Assembly (NCBI GenBank): GCA_012026855.1
Contig: VEOV01000254.1
Location: 1-5,241, forward strand
Length of the DNA: 5,241 bases
Origin: Geobacter sp.
Lineage (GTDB): Bacteria > Desulfobacterota > Desulfuromonadia > Geobacterales > DSM-12255
Direction of reading: 5' to 3'
Shown here: in pieces, positions 1 to 5,241 of the stretch
Layout of the letters: each line of letters opens with the position of its first letter
Numbering within the stretch: position 1 is the stretch's first letter
Program-made: the position numbers and the translations under genes
The notes under the pieces: generated by a model
Told to the model about the DNA's origin: nothing
What the model saw: the letters and a program-made list of their open reading frames with translations, nothing else
Databases searched by the model: none

Positions 1-349
1 CGTCAAAGCCCACGCTGGGGGAACCGGTGGCCACCAGCCGGCTGATGCCGTTTTTCCGGCAGGCGGCAATCACCGCCGCTGTCCCGGTGACATTGGCTCC
101 ATAGTAGTCGGCGTAATCCCCCCAGATGCCGGCCTTGGCCGCCACATGAAAGATGACGTCACACCCACGGGCTGCGGCTGTCAGAGCGGCTTCATCGGCG
201 ATATCGCCACTGACCTGCCTGACCCCCAGCTGCTCCAGGGCAAGGTAACTGCCGCGGGAGTAGCTGATTACATCGTCGCCCCTCTCCAGAAGCAGCCGGA
301 CAATTGCCCCGCCGAGAAAACCGCCACCGCCGGTAACCAGAGCCTTCAT
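1..349 (-). CDS. oleD: OleD-type NAD(P)H-dependent 2-alkyl-3-ketoalkanoate reductase, N-terminal part
   Basis: This is the first 116 codons of an extended short-chain dehydrogenase/epimerase protein; the rest lies beyond the left edge. The translation starts MKALVTGGGGFLGGAIV, a Rossmann dinucleotide-binding loop (TGGGGFLG, residues 6-13). The segment DVIFHVAAKAGIWG (about 64-77) and the later TGSPSVGFD (about 108-116) resemble OleD proteins, where equivalents read FHxAAKAGxWG and SSPSVxFDG. The catalytic Tyr-x3-Lys would lie outside the window. In characterised systems OleD reduces the 2-alkyl-3-ketoalkanoic acid made by OleA to the 2-alkyl-3-hydroxy acid used by OleC. The ATG (349-347) overlaps the oleC stop as ATGA, and a GGGAG motif (356-360) lies 6 nt upstream, inside the oleC 3' end, so start and coupling are well supported. 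Its position directly after oleC favours OleD over a generic sugar epimerase or 3-beta-hydroxysteroid dehydrogenase, which share the fold. Confidence 0.88.
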   Translation of the reverse strand, partial: MKALVTGGGGFLGGAIVRLLLERGDDVISYSRGSYLALEQLGVRQVSGDIADEAALTAAARGCDVIFHVAAKAGIWGDYADYYGANVTGTAAVIAACRKNGISRLVATGSPSVGFD

Positions 350-1977
350 TTGACTCTCCCTGCTGCCCAGACTGCCAGCTTCTCCCGGAAAATCTTGGCA
401 TTATGCCTGATATCCACCGGGAACGCCTTGTGAAAGAGGACATCTTTTATCCCGGCGGTATGGGGGTATTCAGCCCCGATCTCCAGCAGCTCCTTCCTGA
501 TCTGTTCCTGCCAGGAACGGCTGACCCCCTGCTCAAGTTCGACGCAGATTACCGGCCGCTGCCTCCCGGGTGCGCCGATACCGACCAGGGCCGTGCGGAA
601 CACCTCGGGGTGGGAGTTGAACACCCCCTCCACCGGAATGGTGTAGAGTGTCCCCTGAGGAGTGCTTACCCGGTGGCTCTTGCGGCCGCAAAACCAGACC
701 CGGCCCTGGGCGTCCAGATAACCGAGATCGCCCATGCGGTGCCAGAAGCCGCCGTCCACAGCAGCAATCTTCGCAAGCCGGTCAGCATCCGGCCGGTTGA
801 AGTAACCTGCTGTTGCCTGGGGTCCCTGGACAACGATCTCGCCGATCTCGCCGACCGGCTGGAGCAGGTCGCTTGACCAGCTTCCTATCGGTTGGTCGGA
901 AATTTTGATGACCGCCAGGGAAACGCCGTCAACCGGGCGCCCCACGCAGATCCCCTTGCCACGGCAGGTCTCGGCCGCGGTCCCACCGGTTATCTCCAGA
1001 TGGTCGATGGAGCAGACCGGCAAGGCCTCGGTAGCGCCGTAGGGGGTGAAGATGCGGGCCTCAGGAGGGAGCATGGCGCTGAAACGTTCCAGGACGTGGC
1101 TCGGCACCGGCGCCCCGGCAGAGATGACCCGTTTCATGCAGGGGAGGGTGATCTCCTTTTCTTCGCCGTAGCGGCCGACCCGGTTCAGCAGGGCCGGTGA
1201 GCCGAACATGGTGGTTGCCTGATAAGTCTGGGCTGTCCTGATGATCATGGCCGGATCGACCATCCCCGGCCGGGTGAAGTCCATCTGCGGGATGACGGCC
1301 GTCATCCCCAGCGCCGGGGCAAACAGGGCAAAGAGCGGGAAGGTGGGGAGGTCGACCTCACCCGGCTTGATATCGTAGACCGCTTTCAGGGCGGCAATCT
1401 GGGCCGCAAAGTTGCCGTGGCTGTAAATAACTCCCTTGGGTGGGCCGGTGCTGCCGCTGGTGAAGAGGATGGCAGCGGTATCGGTAGCTACGGTGGCTGC
1501 CATGGCAAAATCTGCGGTCCCTTTGCCGATCTCATCCAGGGTGGTGCCCCCCCAGAAACTGCTGCCGTTGACCGTTATCAGGGTCTTGAGCGTCGCCTTG
1601 CCCCAGCCGAGCAGCCGCCGGGCAAGATGGGCCTTGGGGATGCCGATGAAAGCGGCCGGCGCGGCCTCGGCCAGACACCCCTTCATATTCTTCGCGCCGA
1701 TCCCCGGGTCGATGAACACCGGAATGGCAGCGCATTTGAACAGGGCAAAGGTGATGGCAAACAGCTCGGGTGAAGGTGGTACCAGCAGGGCGGCCCGCAC
1801 CCCCCTGCCAATGCCGGCCTGCACAAAACCGGCAGCCAGCCTGCTGCTCCAGCTGGCCAGCTCGGCAAAGGTGATGGTGCGCTGCTGCTCCGGGAAGATA
1901 ATGGCGGCGTTTTCCGGATGGAGCCGAGCCATCTCGGCCAACGGTTGGGCAATATTTACTGAAAGGTCAGGGGTCAT
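346..1977 (-). CDS. oleC: OleC-type beta-lactone synthetase (ANL / AMP-dependent synthetase superfamily)
   Basis: A complete 543-residue protein. The adenylate-forming (ANL) core motifs are all visible: the phosphate loop LFTSGSTGPPKG (about 171-182), TPYGATE (311-317), HRMGDLGYLDAQGRVWFCGRK (within 413-433, with Asp417), and the C-terminal-domain segment PVDIRHNAKIFREKLAVWA (about 520-538) carrying the candidate catalytic lysine, probably Lys528. TPYGATE and the DIRHNAKIFREKLAVWA tail are characteristic of OleC rather than ordinary fatty acyl-CoA ligases. Known OleC enzymes use ATP to convert a 2-alkyl-3-hydroxyalkanoic acid into a cis-beta-lactone, which OleB decarboxylates to a long-chain cis-olefin. 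Most annotation pipelines would call it an AMP-dependent synthetase. The ATG at 1977 is preferred: a longer in-frame start at 2082 would add 35 residues that only shadow the upstream gene's second helix. AAAGG lies about 11 nt before the ATG, which is rather far. The start overlaps the upstream stop by 11 nt. No OleB domain is fused, unlike some actinobacterial versions. Confidence 0.93.
   Translation of the reverse strand: MTPDLSVNIAQPLAEMARLHPENAAIIFPEQQRTITFAELASWSSRLAAGFVQAGIGRGVRAALLVPPSPELFAITFALFKCAAIPVFIDPGIGAKNMKGCLAEAAPAAFIGIPKAHLARRLLGWGKATLKTLITVNGSSFWGGTTLDEIGKGTADFAMAATVATDTAAILFTSGSTGPPKGVIYSHGNFAAQIAALKAVYDIKPGEVDLPTFPLFALFAPALGMTAVIPQMDFTRPGMVDPAMIIRTAQTYQATTMFGSPALLNRVGRYGEEKEITLPCMKRVISAGAPVPSHVLERFSAMLPPEARIFTPYGATEALPVCSIDHLEITGGTAAETCRGKGICVGRPVDGVSLAVIKISDQPIGSWSSDLLQPVGEIGEIVVQGPQATAGYFNRPDADRLAKIAAVDGGFWHRMGDLGYLDAQGRVWFCGRKSHRVSTPQGTLYTIPVEGVFNSHPEVFRTALVGIGAPGRQRPVICVELEQGVSRSWQEQIRKELLEIGAEYPHTAGIKDVLFHKAFPVDIRHNAKIFREKLAVWAAGRVK
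356..360 (-). promoter_or_regulatory. Shine-Dalgarno site of oleD inside the oleC 3' end
   Basis: GGGAG on the minus strand lies 6 nt before the oleD ATG, within the last codons of oleC. Together with the ATGA stop/start overlap it decides the oleD start and suggests reinitiation by ribosomes finishing oleC. Confidence 0.7.
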
Positions 1978-2314
1978 GGCGGAGGTCGCCTTTCGATGCT
2001 GGTGGGATATTCCTGGCCAGCCAGTAGAGCAGCAGGGCCGTAACAGCGGAGATTGCGGCAATGGTGAAGGCCAGATTCTCACCCTGCCAGAGGGAGGTGA
2101 ACCAGCGGCCCAGTTCGTCCATTACCACGCTGAGCTTGCCGCCGTAGCCCTCCAGTTGGCGCCGGTAAACCTTGGAGTTCTGGAATTCGCTCACCAGCCG
2201 GTTTTCTTCCCGGGTTGCGGCTGTCAGGTAGATTGCTGTTGCAGCGACTCCCCCTGCTGCCAACACCATGGCAGCAGAGAGATTGAGCCGTTTTTTCAGC
2301 TGCGCATCAGGCAA
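1967..2314 (-). CDS. Small two-helix membrane protein of unknown function between hemB and oleC
   Basis: A 115-residue protein that I cannot assign to a named family. Two hydrophobic segments are clear: about 10-33 (LNLSAAMVLAAGGVAATAIY and following) and about 81-100 (LAFTIAAISAVTALLLYWLA). The N-terminal LKKR and the basic C-terminal tail (ARN, SKGDLRH) suggest both ends are cytoplasmic, with a hydrophilic loop of about 47 residues, mixed in charge and possibly helical, outside. No signal-peptidase site or cysteines are apparent. The start is a TTG (2314-2312) overlapping the hemB stop by 8 nt (TTGCCTGA), with GAAGAG (2323-2328) 8 nt upstream. The alternative ATG at 2269 would cut through the first helix and has no visible ribosome binding site. 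Its 3' end overlaps oleC by 11 nt. This tight packing, and a protein-like composition with two well-formed helices, support a real gene. It could serve the membrane side of either pathway; the sequence does not say which. Confidence 0.8.
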   Translation of the reverse strand: MPDAQLKKRLNLSAAMVLAAGGVAATAIYLTAATREENRLVSEFQNSKVYRRQLEGYGGKLSVVMDELGRWFTSLWQGENLAFTIAAISAVTALLLYWLARNIPPASKGDLRHDP

Positions 2315-3293
2315 AGTTGCCGCTCTTCAGCAGTTTGGCCACTTCCTTGGCGTGGTAGGTGAGGATCAGATCTGCCCCGGCCCGCTTGAAGGAGATCATG
2401 GTTTCCATGATGACCCGGTCTTCATCGATCCAGCCGTTGCGGGCTGCGGCCTTGATCATGCTGTACTCGCCGGAGACATTGTAGGCGGCGATGGGGAGAT
2501 CGAACTCGTTGCGCAGGTCACGGATAATGTCCAAATAGGGGAGGCCCGGCTTGACCATGAGGATGTCCGCCCCTTCCTCGGCGTCCATGCGCGCTTCGCG
2601 CAACCCCTCCAGGCGGGTGGCCGGATCCATCTGGTAGGAACGGCGGTCGCCGAACTGGGGGGTGGACTCGGCCGCCTCGCGGAACGGGCCGTAATAGCCG
2701 GAAGCATACTTGACGGCGTAACTCATCAGCGGAATATTGTCGAAGCCGTTTTCGTCCAGCCGCTCGCGGATGGCGGCCACGCGGCCGTCCATCATGTCCG
2801 ACGGAGCAACCATGTCGGCACCTGCCTGGGCATGGGAGAGCGCCTCTTTGGCCAGCAGCTCCAGGGTGGCGTCGTTATCCACATCGCCATCCTTGATGAT
2901 GCCACAGTGGCCATGGTCGGTGTACTCGCACATGCAGACATCGGTAATCACCGCCAGTTTCGGCACGCTCTTCTTGATGGCGCGAATGGTCTCCTGGATG
3001 ATGCCGCACTCGGCATAGGCATCGGAGCCGACCGCATCCTTGGTCTCCGGGATGCCGAAGAGGATCACTGCCGGCACACCCAGTTCATAAACCTCCTGGG
3101 CCTCGGCCACGATGTTTTCGATGGACTGCTGATAGATGCCCGGCATGGAGGAGATCTCTTTCTTGATCCCCTTGCCGAAGGCGGAAAACATCGGATAGAT
3201 CAGGTCATTGGCGGAGAGAGAGGTCTCCCTGACCATCCTCCGGAAAACTTCCTTGCCCCTGATGCGTCTGGAGCGAAATGTCGGGTAGAACAT
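2307..3293 (-). CDS. hemB: Delta-aminolevulinic acid dehydratase (porphobilinogen synthase), zinc type
   Basis: A complete 328-residue cytosolic enzyme, the usual length for the family. It condenses two 5-aminolevulinate molecules into porphobilinogen, the first common step of heme, siroheme and cobalamin synthesis. The substrate-site lysines are visible: Lys195 in MSYAVKYASGYYGPFR and the Schiff-base Lys248 in the signature GADILMVKPGLPY (241-253). A cysteine triad, Cys120, Cys122 and Cys130 in DVCMCEYTDHGHCG, marks the zinc-dependent class as opposed to the aspartate-rich magnesium-dependent class. The N-terminal arm MFYPTFRSRRIRG is also typical and supports the ATG at 3293. A strong AAAGGAG (3301-3307) sits 7 nt upstream. 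The cobA-hemD stop is 18 nt before the start, and the stop codon overlaps the next gene, so this gene is the middle of a polycistronic unit. Confidence 0.98.
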   Translation of the reverse strand: MFYPTFRSRRIRGKEVFRRMVRETSLSANDLIYPMFSAFGKGIKKEISSMPGIYQQSIENIVAEAQEVYELGVPAVILFGIPETKDAVGSDAYAECGIIQETIRAIKKSVPKLAVITDVCMCEYTDHGHCGIIKDGDVDNDATLELLAKEALSHAQAGADMVAPSDMMDGRVAAIRERLDENGFDNIPLMSYAVKYASGYYGPFREAAESTPQFGDRRSYQMDPATRLEGLREARMDAEEGADILMVKPGLPYLDIIRDLRNEFDLPIAAYNVSGEYSMIKAAARNGWIDEDRVIMETMISFKRAGADLILTYHAKEVAKLLKSGNFA

Positions 3294-3300
3294 GTGGTGT

Positions 3301-3307
3301 CTCCTTT
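3301..3307 (-). promoter_or_regulatory. Strong Shine-Dalgarno site of hemB
   Basis: AAAGGAG on the minus strand sits 7 nt before the hemB ATG, within the 18-nt gap after the cobA-hemD stop. It is the best ribosome binding site in the window and fixes the hemB start. Confidence 0.85.
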
Positions 3308-3311
3308 GGTT

Positions 3312-4832
3312 CTAGTTGTTAAAGTAGCTTACTATGGCGGCCGTCATGTCTGACAGGGTATATTTCTCCGGCTCGATGTGCACCTGCAGCCCCAGTTCAC
3401 GGCAGGTTGCAGCGGTTATCGGGCCGATGGCGGCAACCGTGACCCCTTGCAGCAGATGCAGGAAGCGGTTTTCGCCCAGCATGGCGGCCAGGTTGTCGGC
3501 AGTGGACGATGAAGTGAAAGTGATGCAGTCGACCCTTTTCTCTTCCAGCGCCTGCAATGCCTCTTCGGGCAAAGCCTCGGGAATGATGTTCCGGTATGCA
3601 ATAGGGGCTGCCACAATCGCCCCCATCTTGTCCAAAGCTGCCGGTATCACGTCTCTTGCCCTGTCCGCCCTGGGGAACAGCACCCGGCTGCCGTTCATCT
3701 CCATGGCACTGAACTCTTTGACCACCCCTTCTGCCTTGTAATCCGCCGGCACCAGGTCGGCAATGATGCCGCGGGCTTCCAGGGCTGCCGCAGTTTTCGG
3801 ACCGACGGCGCAGATCCGGCAGCTGGCGAACGCCCTGGCGTCCAGCCCCAGACATGCCAGGCGGGCAAAGAAAAACTGGACAGCGTTGATCGAGGTGAAG
3901 ATGGTCCACTGGAACGAGCTCAGCTCTCTGATTGCGTTATCGAGCTGAGCATCCGAGTCGGGCGCTACCAGTCTGATGGTGGGGAGTTCGATGACGTCGG
4001 CACCGGCTGCAGCAAGCAGGTCGCCGAATTCGCCGGCCTGGTCGGCTGACCGGGTTACCATGATCCGCTTGCCGAACAGGGGCCGGTTATCGAACCAGCG
4101 AATCTTGTCCCGCAGCCTGACCACCTCGCCGACAATGGTGATTGCCGGGGCCTTGAAAGCGGCTTTCTGCGCCTTGGCAGCGATATCTGCCAGGGTGCCT
4201 TCCAGAACCTGCTGCTCCGGCCTAGTGCCCCACCTTACCAAAGCTACCGGCGTCTCGGGTTGTCTGCCATGTTTGACGAGATTGGCAGCAATGCTGGCGA
4301 GGTTCTTGATCCCCATGTAAAACACCAGCGTACCGCTGCCGGTGGAGAGCTTTTCCCAGTCAATCTCCGAAATATCTTTGTCAGGGTGCTCGTGACCGGT
4401 GATAAAGGCAACAGAGGTAGTGACATGGCGGTGAGTCAGTGGTATGCCGGCATAGGCAGCAGCCCCCACGCCGGCGGTAACGCCAGGCACAATCTCAAAG
4501 GAAATGCCGGCTGCCAGCAGCGCTTCACACTCTTCGCCCCCCCGGCCGAAAATGAACGGGTCCCCCCCCTTGAGCCGGGCAACGGTCTTGCCGGCCAGGG
4601 CCTTTTCAACCAGCAGGGAGTTGATCTGCCACTGCTCATGGTTATGGGCACCGCCGATTTTGCCGGCGTAGATCAGCTCGGCATCGGGCCTGGCGTTCTG
4701 CAGCAGTCTGCCGTTGGCCAGGTAGTCATAAACCACCACGTCGGCAAGTGCGATGCACTCCCGCCCCCTGACGGTTATCAGGCCGGGGTCGCCGGGACCG
4801 GCGCCGATGAGATAGACTGTGCCTTTTTTCAT
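3312..4832 (-). CDS. cobA/hemD: Fused uroporphyrinogen-III C-methyltransferase / uroporphyrinogen-III synthase
   Basis: A 506-residue two-domain protein. Residues about 1-245 are a SAM-dependent uroporphyrinogen-III methyltransferase (SUMT): GAGPGDPGL (10-18), RLKGGDPFIFGRGGEE (86-101), VPGVTAGVGAAAYAGIPLTH (115-134) and TLVFYMG (168-174). Residues about 253-506 are a HemD domain, with KRIMVTR (255-261), a TSINAVQFF segment (313-321), AVGPKTAAALEARG (342-355), LFPRADRARDVIP (385-397), TFTSSSTADNL (438-448) and AIGPITAATCRELGL (468-482). HemD cyclises hydroxymethylbilane to uroporphyrinogen III; SUMT methylates it twice to precorrin-2 for siroheme and B12. Fusion puts the branch-point product beside the branch enzyme. 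Such fusions are known in Geobacter relatives and clostridia. The start MKKGTVYLIGAGPGDPG is where SUMT proteins normally begin; GAGG (4837-4840) lies a short 4 nt upstream. No in-frame interruption is seen. The HemD half is less conserved by nature but its order of motifs is convincing. Confidence 0.96.
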   Translation of the reverse strand: MKKGTVYLIGAGPGDPGLITVRGRECIALADVVVYDYLANGRLLQNARPDAELIYAGKIGGAHNHEQWQINSLLVEKALAGKTVARLKGGDPFIFGRGGEECEALLAAGISFEIVPGVTAGVGAAAYAGIPLTHRHVTTSVAFITGHEHPDKDISEIDWEKLSTGSGTLVFYMGIKNLASIAANLVKHGRQPETPVALVRWGTRPEQQVLEGTLADIAAKAQKAAFKAPAITIVGEVVRLRDKIRWFDNRPLFGKRIMVTRSADQAGEFGDLLAAAGADVIELPTIRLVAPDSDAQLDNAIRELSSFQWTIFTSINAVQFFFARLACLGLDARAFASCRICAVGPKTAAALEARGIIADLVPADYKAEGVVKEFSAMEMNGSRVLFPRADRARDVIPAALDKMGAIVAAPIAYRNIIPEALPEEALQALEEKRVDCITFTSSSTADNLAAMLGENRFLHLLQGVTVAAIGPITAATCRELGLQVHIEPEKYTLSDMTAAIVSYFNN

Positions 4833-4840
4833 AACGCCTC
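4833..4840 (-). promoter_or_regulatory. Ribosome binding site of cobA-hemD
   Basis: GAGG at 4840-4837 on the minus strand lies 4 nt before the ATG (4832-4830). The spacing is slightly short but this is the only purine-rich candidate nearby. It lies outside the palindromic element, which ends at 4848, so the element leaves the translation signal intact. Confidence 0.6.
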
Positions 4841-4847
4841 GATGAGC

Positions 4848-5039
4848 ATGGTTGCGGCAGTTGGCAGCTACCTGCGCTCGTTTGACGGCTCAATTTCTGT
4901 AATTCTAAGCTCATTGTGCTACAGCCGATAAACTCGCTTCGCTCAAACAATATCGGCTGTTTACGCCCAATTTCGCCAAGAATTACGACGAAACAGAGCC
5001 TAATAACTCGCTACGGCAGCTGCCAACTGCCGCAGCCAT
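4848..5039. repeat. Imperfect long inverted-repeat element (MITE-like or REP-like), about 192 bp
   Basis: The outer arms at 4848-4869 and 5018-5039 are inverted repeats matching at 21 of 22 positions, with a perfect 17-nt core TGCGGCAGTTGGCAGCT (4853-4869) and its reverse complement (5018-5034). Moving inward, further matched blocks lie in the same order: GGCTC (4887-4891 with 4996-5000), GTAATTCT (4899-4906 with 4979-4986), and the perfect 10-bp ACAGCCGATA (4921-4930 with 4951-4960). The spacers between blocks are nearly equal (17/17, 7/9 and 14/18 nt), so the whole element is one decayed palindrome. It encodes no convincing protein. It abuts the hemC terminator on one side and stops 15 nt before the cobA-hemD start on the other. 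A clear target-site duplication is not seen. A non-autonomous mobile element is the best guess; a single-copy structured leader is the alternative. Confidence 0.75.
4921..4960. repeat. Central palindrome of the intergenic element, with GAGCGAAGCGAG loop
   Basis: ACAGCCGATA (4921-4930) and TATCGGCTGT (4951-4960) are perfect 10-bp inverted repeats enclosing a 20-nt loop. On the minus strand that loop carries TTGAGCGAAGCGAGTT. Read as protein from 4950 on the minus strand this gives MFERSEFI, a kind of spurious peptide I recall from mis-called genes over intergenic repeats in several anaerobic bacteria. This recollection is not checked. The hairpin could form in RNA from either strand or in single-stranded DNA. 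It lacks a T tract, so it is not an intrinsic terminator by itself. Confidence 0.7.
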
Positions 5040-5040
5040 A

Positions 5041-5070
5041 ATAAAAAACGCCGCCGGTAATGGGCGGCGT
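5041..5070 (-). terminator. Rho-independent terminator after hemC
   Basis: On the minus strand, 20 nt after the hemC stop, ACGCCGCC (5070-5063) pairs perfectly with GGCGGCGT (5055-5048) around a 7-nt loop. This gives an 8-bp, GC-rich stem followed immediately by a run of T (the A run at 5043-5048 on the plus strand). This is the standard form of an intrinsic terminator. There is no matching T run on the other side, so it is directional for hemC. It implies at least partial separation of hemC from cobA-hemD transcription. Confidence 0.88.
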
Positions 5071-5090
5071 CAATGTCAGTCAGTAGACAA

Positions 5091-5241
5091 TTACTTGCCG
5101 ATTTCCCGCTGGTAGACCTCTTCCAGGATCTCCTTGCCGCCGTTGCGCAGCAGCCGCTCGGCCAGCTCGCAGCCGAGATGTTCGCACTCGTCACCCCGGC
5201 CGTTTATGCTCTCCCTGAGGGTCCGCTTGCCGTCAACCGCA
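5091..5241 (-). CDS. hemC: Porphobilinogen deaminase (hydroxymethylbilane synthase), C-terminal end
   Basis: The last 49 codons of a gene entering from the right edge, ending in TAA (5093-5091). The translation includes AVDGKRTLRESINGRGDECE followed by HLGCELAERLLRNGGKEILE and ends EVYQREIGK. The GxxLAERLLxxGGKEIL helix is the typical C-terminal helix of HemC, which polymerises four porphobilinogen units into hydroxymethylbilane. The cysteine that holds the dipyrromethane cofactor lies outside the window. The neighbouring hemD domain uses its product directly, which supports the call. Unlike the tightly packed genes that follow, it is separated from cobA-hemD by 258 nt containing an intrinsic terminator, so it may end its own transcription unit. 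Confidence 0.9.
   Translation of the reverse strand, partial: AVDGKRTLRESINGRGDECEHLGCELAERLLRNGGKEILEEVYQREIGK

Noticed and set aside
1978..2082. N-terminal extension of oleC by 35 residues from an upstream in-frame ATG
   Set aside because: The extra residues read as shadow sequence (MRIWPSPLPQSPLLRPCC) over the second helix of the upstream gene. ANL proteins of this type begin near MTPDLS, and the ATG at 1977 fits the gene overlap pattern.
1436..2362. Plus-strand open frame of 308 codons opposite oleC and the small membrane gene
   Set aside because: It spans three well-supported minus-strand gene boundaries and has no family motifs. It is a GC-bias shadow.
2268..3353. Long plus-strand open frame of 361 codons antisense to hemB
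   Set aside because: It lies fully opposite hemB, whose catalytic and zinc motifs are intact. The plus-strand product is a His/Gly/Asp-rich sequence with no recognisable motif, as expected for a mirror frame of a GC-rich gene.
4902..4907. TAGAAT as a -10 promoter box on the minus strand
   Set aside because: It matches the consensus at 5 of 6 positions, but no acceptable -35 hexamer lies 16-18 nt upstream. It is mentioned only as a weak candidate.
4726..4950. Possible 74-codon minus-strand gene starting MFERSEFIGC
   Set aside because: It starts inside the central palindrome of the repeat and runs into cobA-hemD in another frame. It is a repeat-derived spurious frame.
4848..5039. Cobalamin riboswitch or other known metabolite riboswitch upstream of cobA-hemD
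   Set aside because: This was considered because of the B12-related gene and the structured leader, but I find no B12-box-like conserved segment. The symmetry is that of a long inverted repeat rather than a multi-helix aptamer.
5000..5194. 64-codon minus-strand open frame over the hemC end and the terminator
   Set aside because: It is out of frame with the clear hemC C-terminus and crosses the terminator hairpin.

Overview
This window of about 60% GC (estimated by eye) reads entirely on the minus strand and looks like the genome of a Geobacter-type bacterium (Desulfuromonadales/Geobacterales). That placement rests on three things: a fused CobA-HemD protein next to hemB and hemC, an olefin-type OleC/OleD pair, and a GAGCGAAGCGAG-containing palindromic intergenic repeat. 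It is inference from gene content, not a database match.

Layout in the direction of transcription (right to left): the last 49 codons of hemC (5091-5241), then an intrinsic terminator (5041-5070). A roughly 192-bp imperfect inverted-repeat element follows (4848-5039) and fills almost all of the remaining intergenic space. Next come cobA-hemD (3312-4832), hemB (2307-3293), a small two-helix membrane protein of unknown function (1967-2314), oleC (346-1977) and the first 116 codons of oleD (1-349, running off the left edge).

The first genes belong to tetrapyrrole synthesis. HemB makes porphobilinogen, HemC makes hydroxymethylbilane, the HemD domain closes it to uroporphyrinogen III, and the CobA domain methylates that to precorrin-2 for siroheme and cobalamin. 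The last two genes belong to long-chain olefin synthesis. OleD reduces the 2-alkyl-3-keto acid made by OleA, and OleC turns the resulting hydroxy acid into a cis-beta-lactone, which OleB decarboxylates to an alkene. OleA and OleB are not in the window.

From cobA-hemD onward the genes are packed as one apparent transcription unit. There is an 18-nt gap before hemB, then overlaps of 8, 11 and 4 nt. The olefin genes therefore appear to be co-transcribed, and probably translationally coupled, with tetrapyrrole genes through the small membrane protein. The only large non-coding stretch is 4833-5090. The most unusual items are the hem-ole linkage, the unknown small membrane protein at the junction, and the palindromic element wedged between the hemC terminator and the cobA-hemD ribosome binding site.
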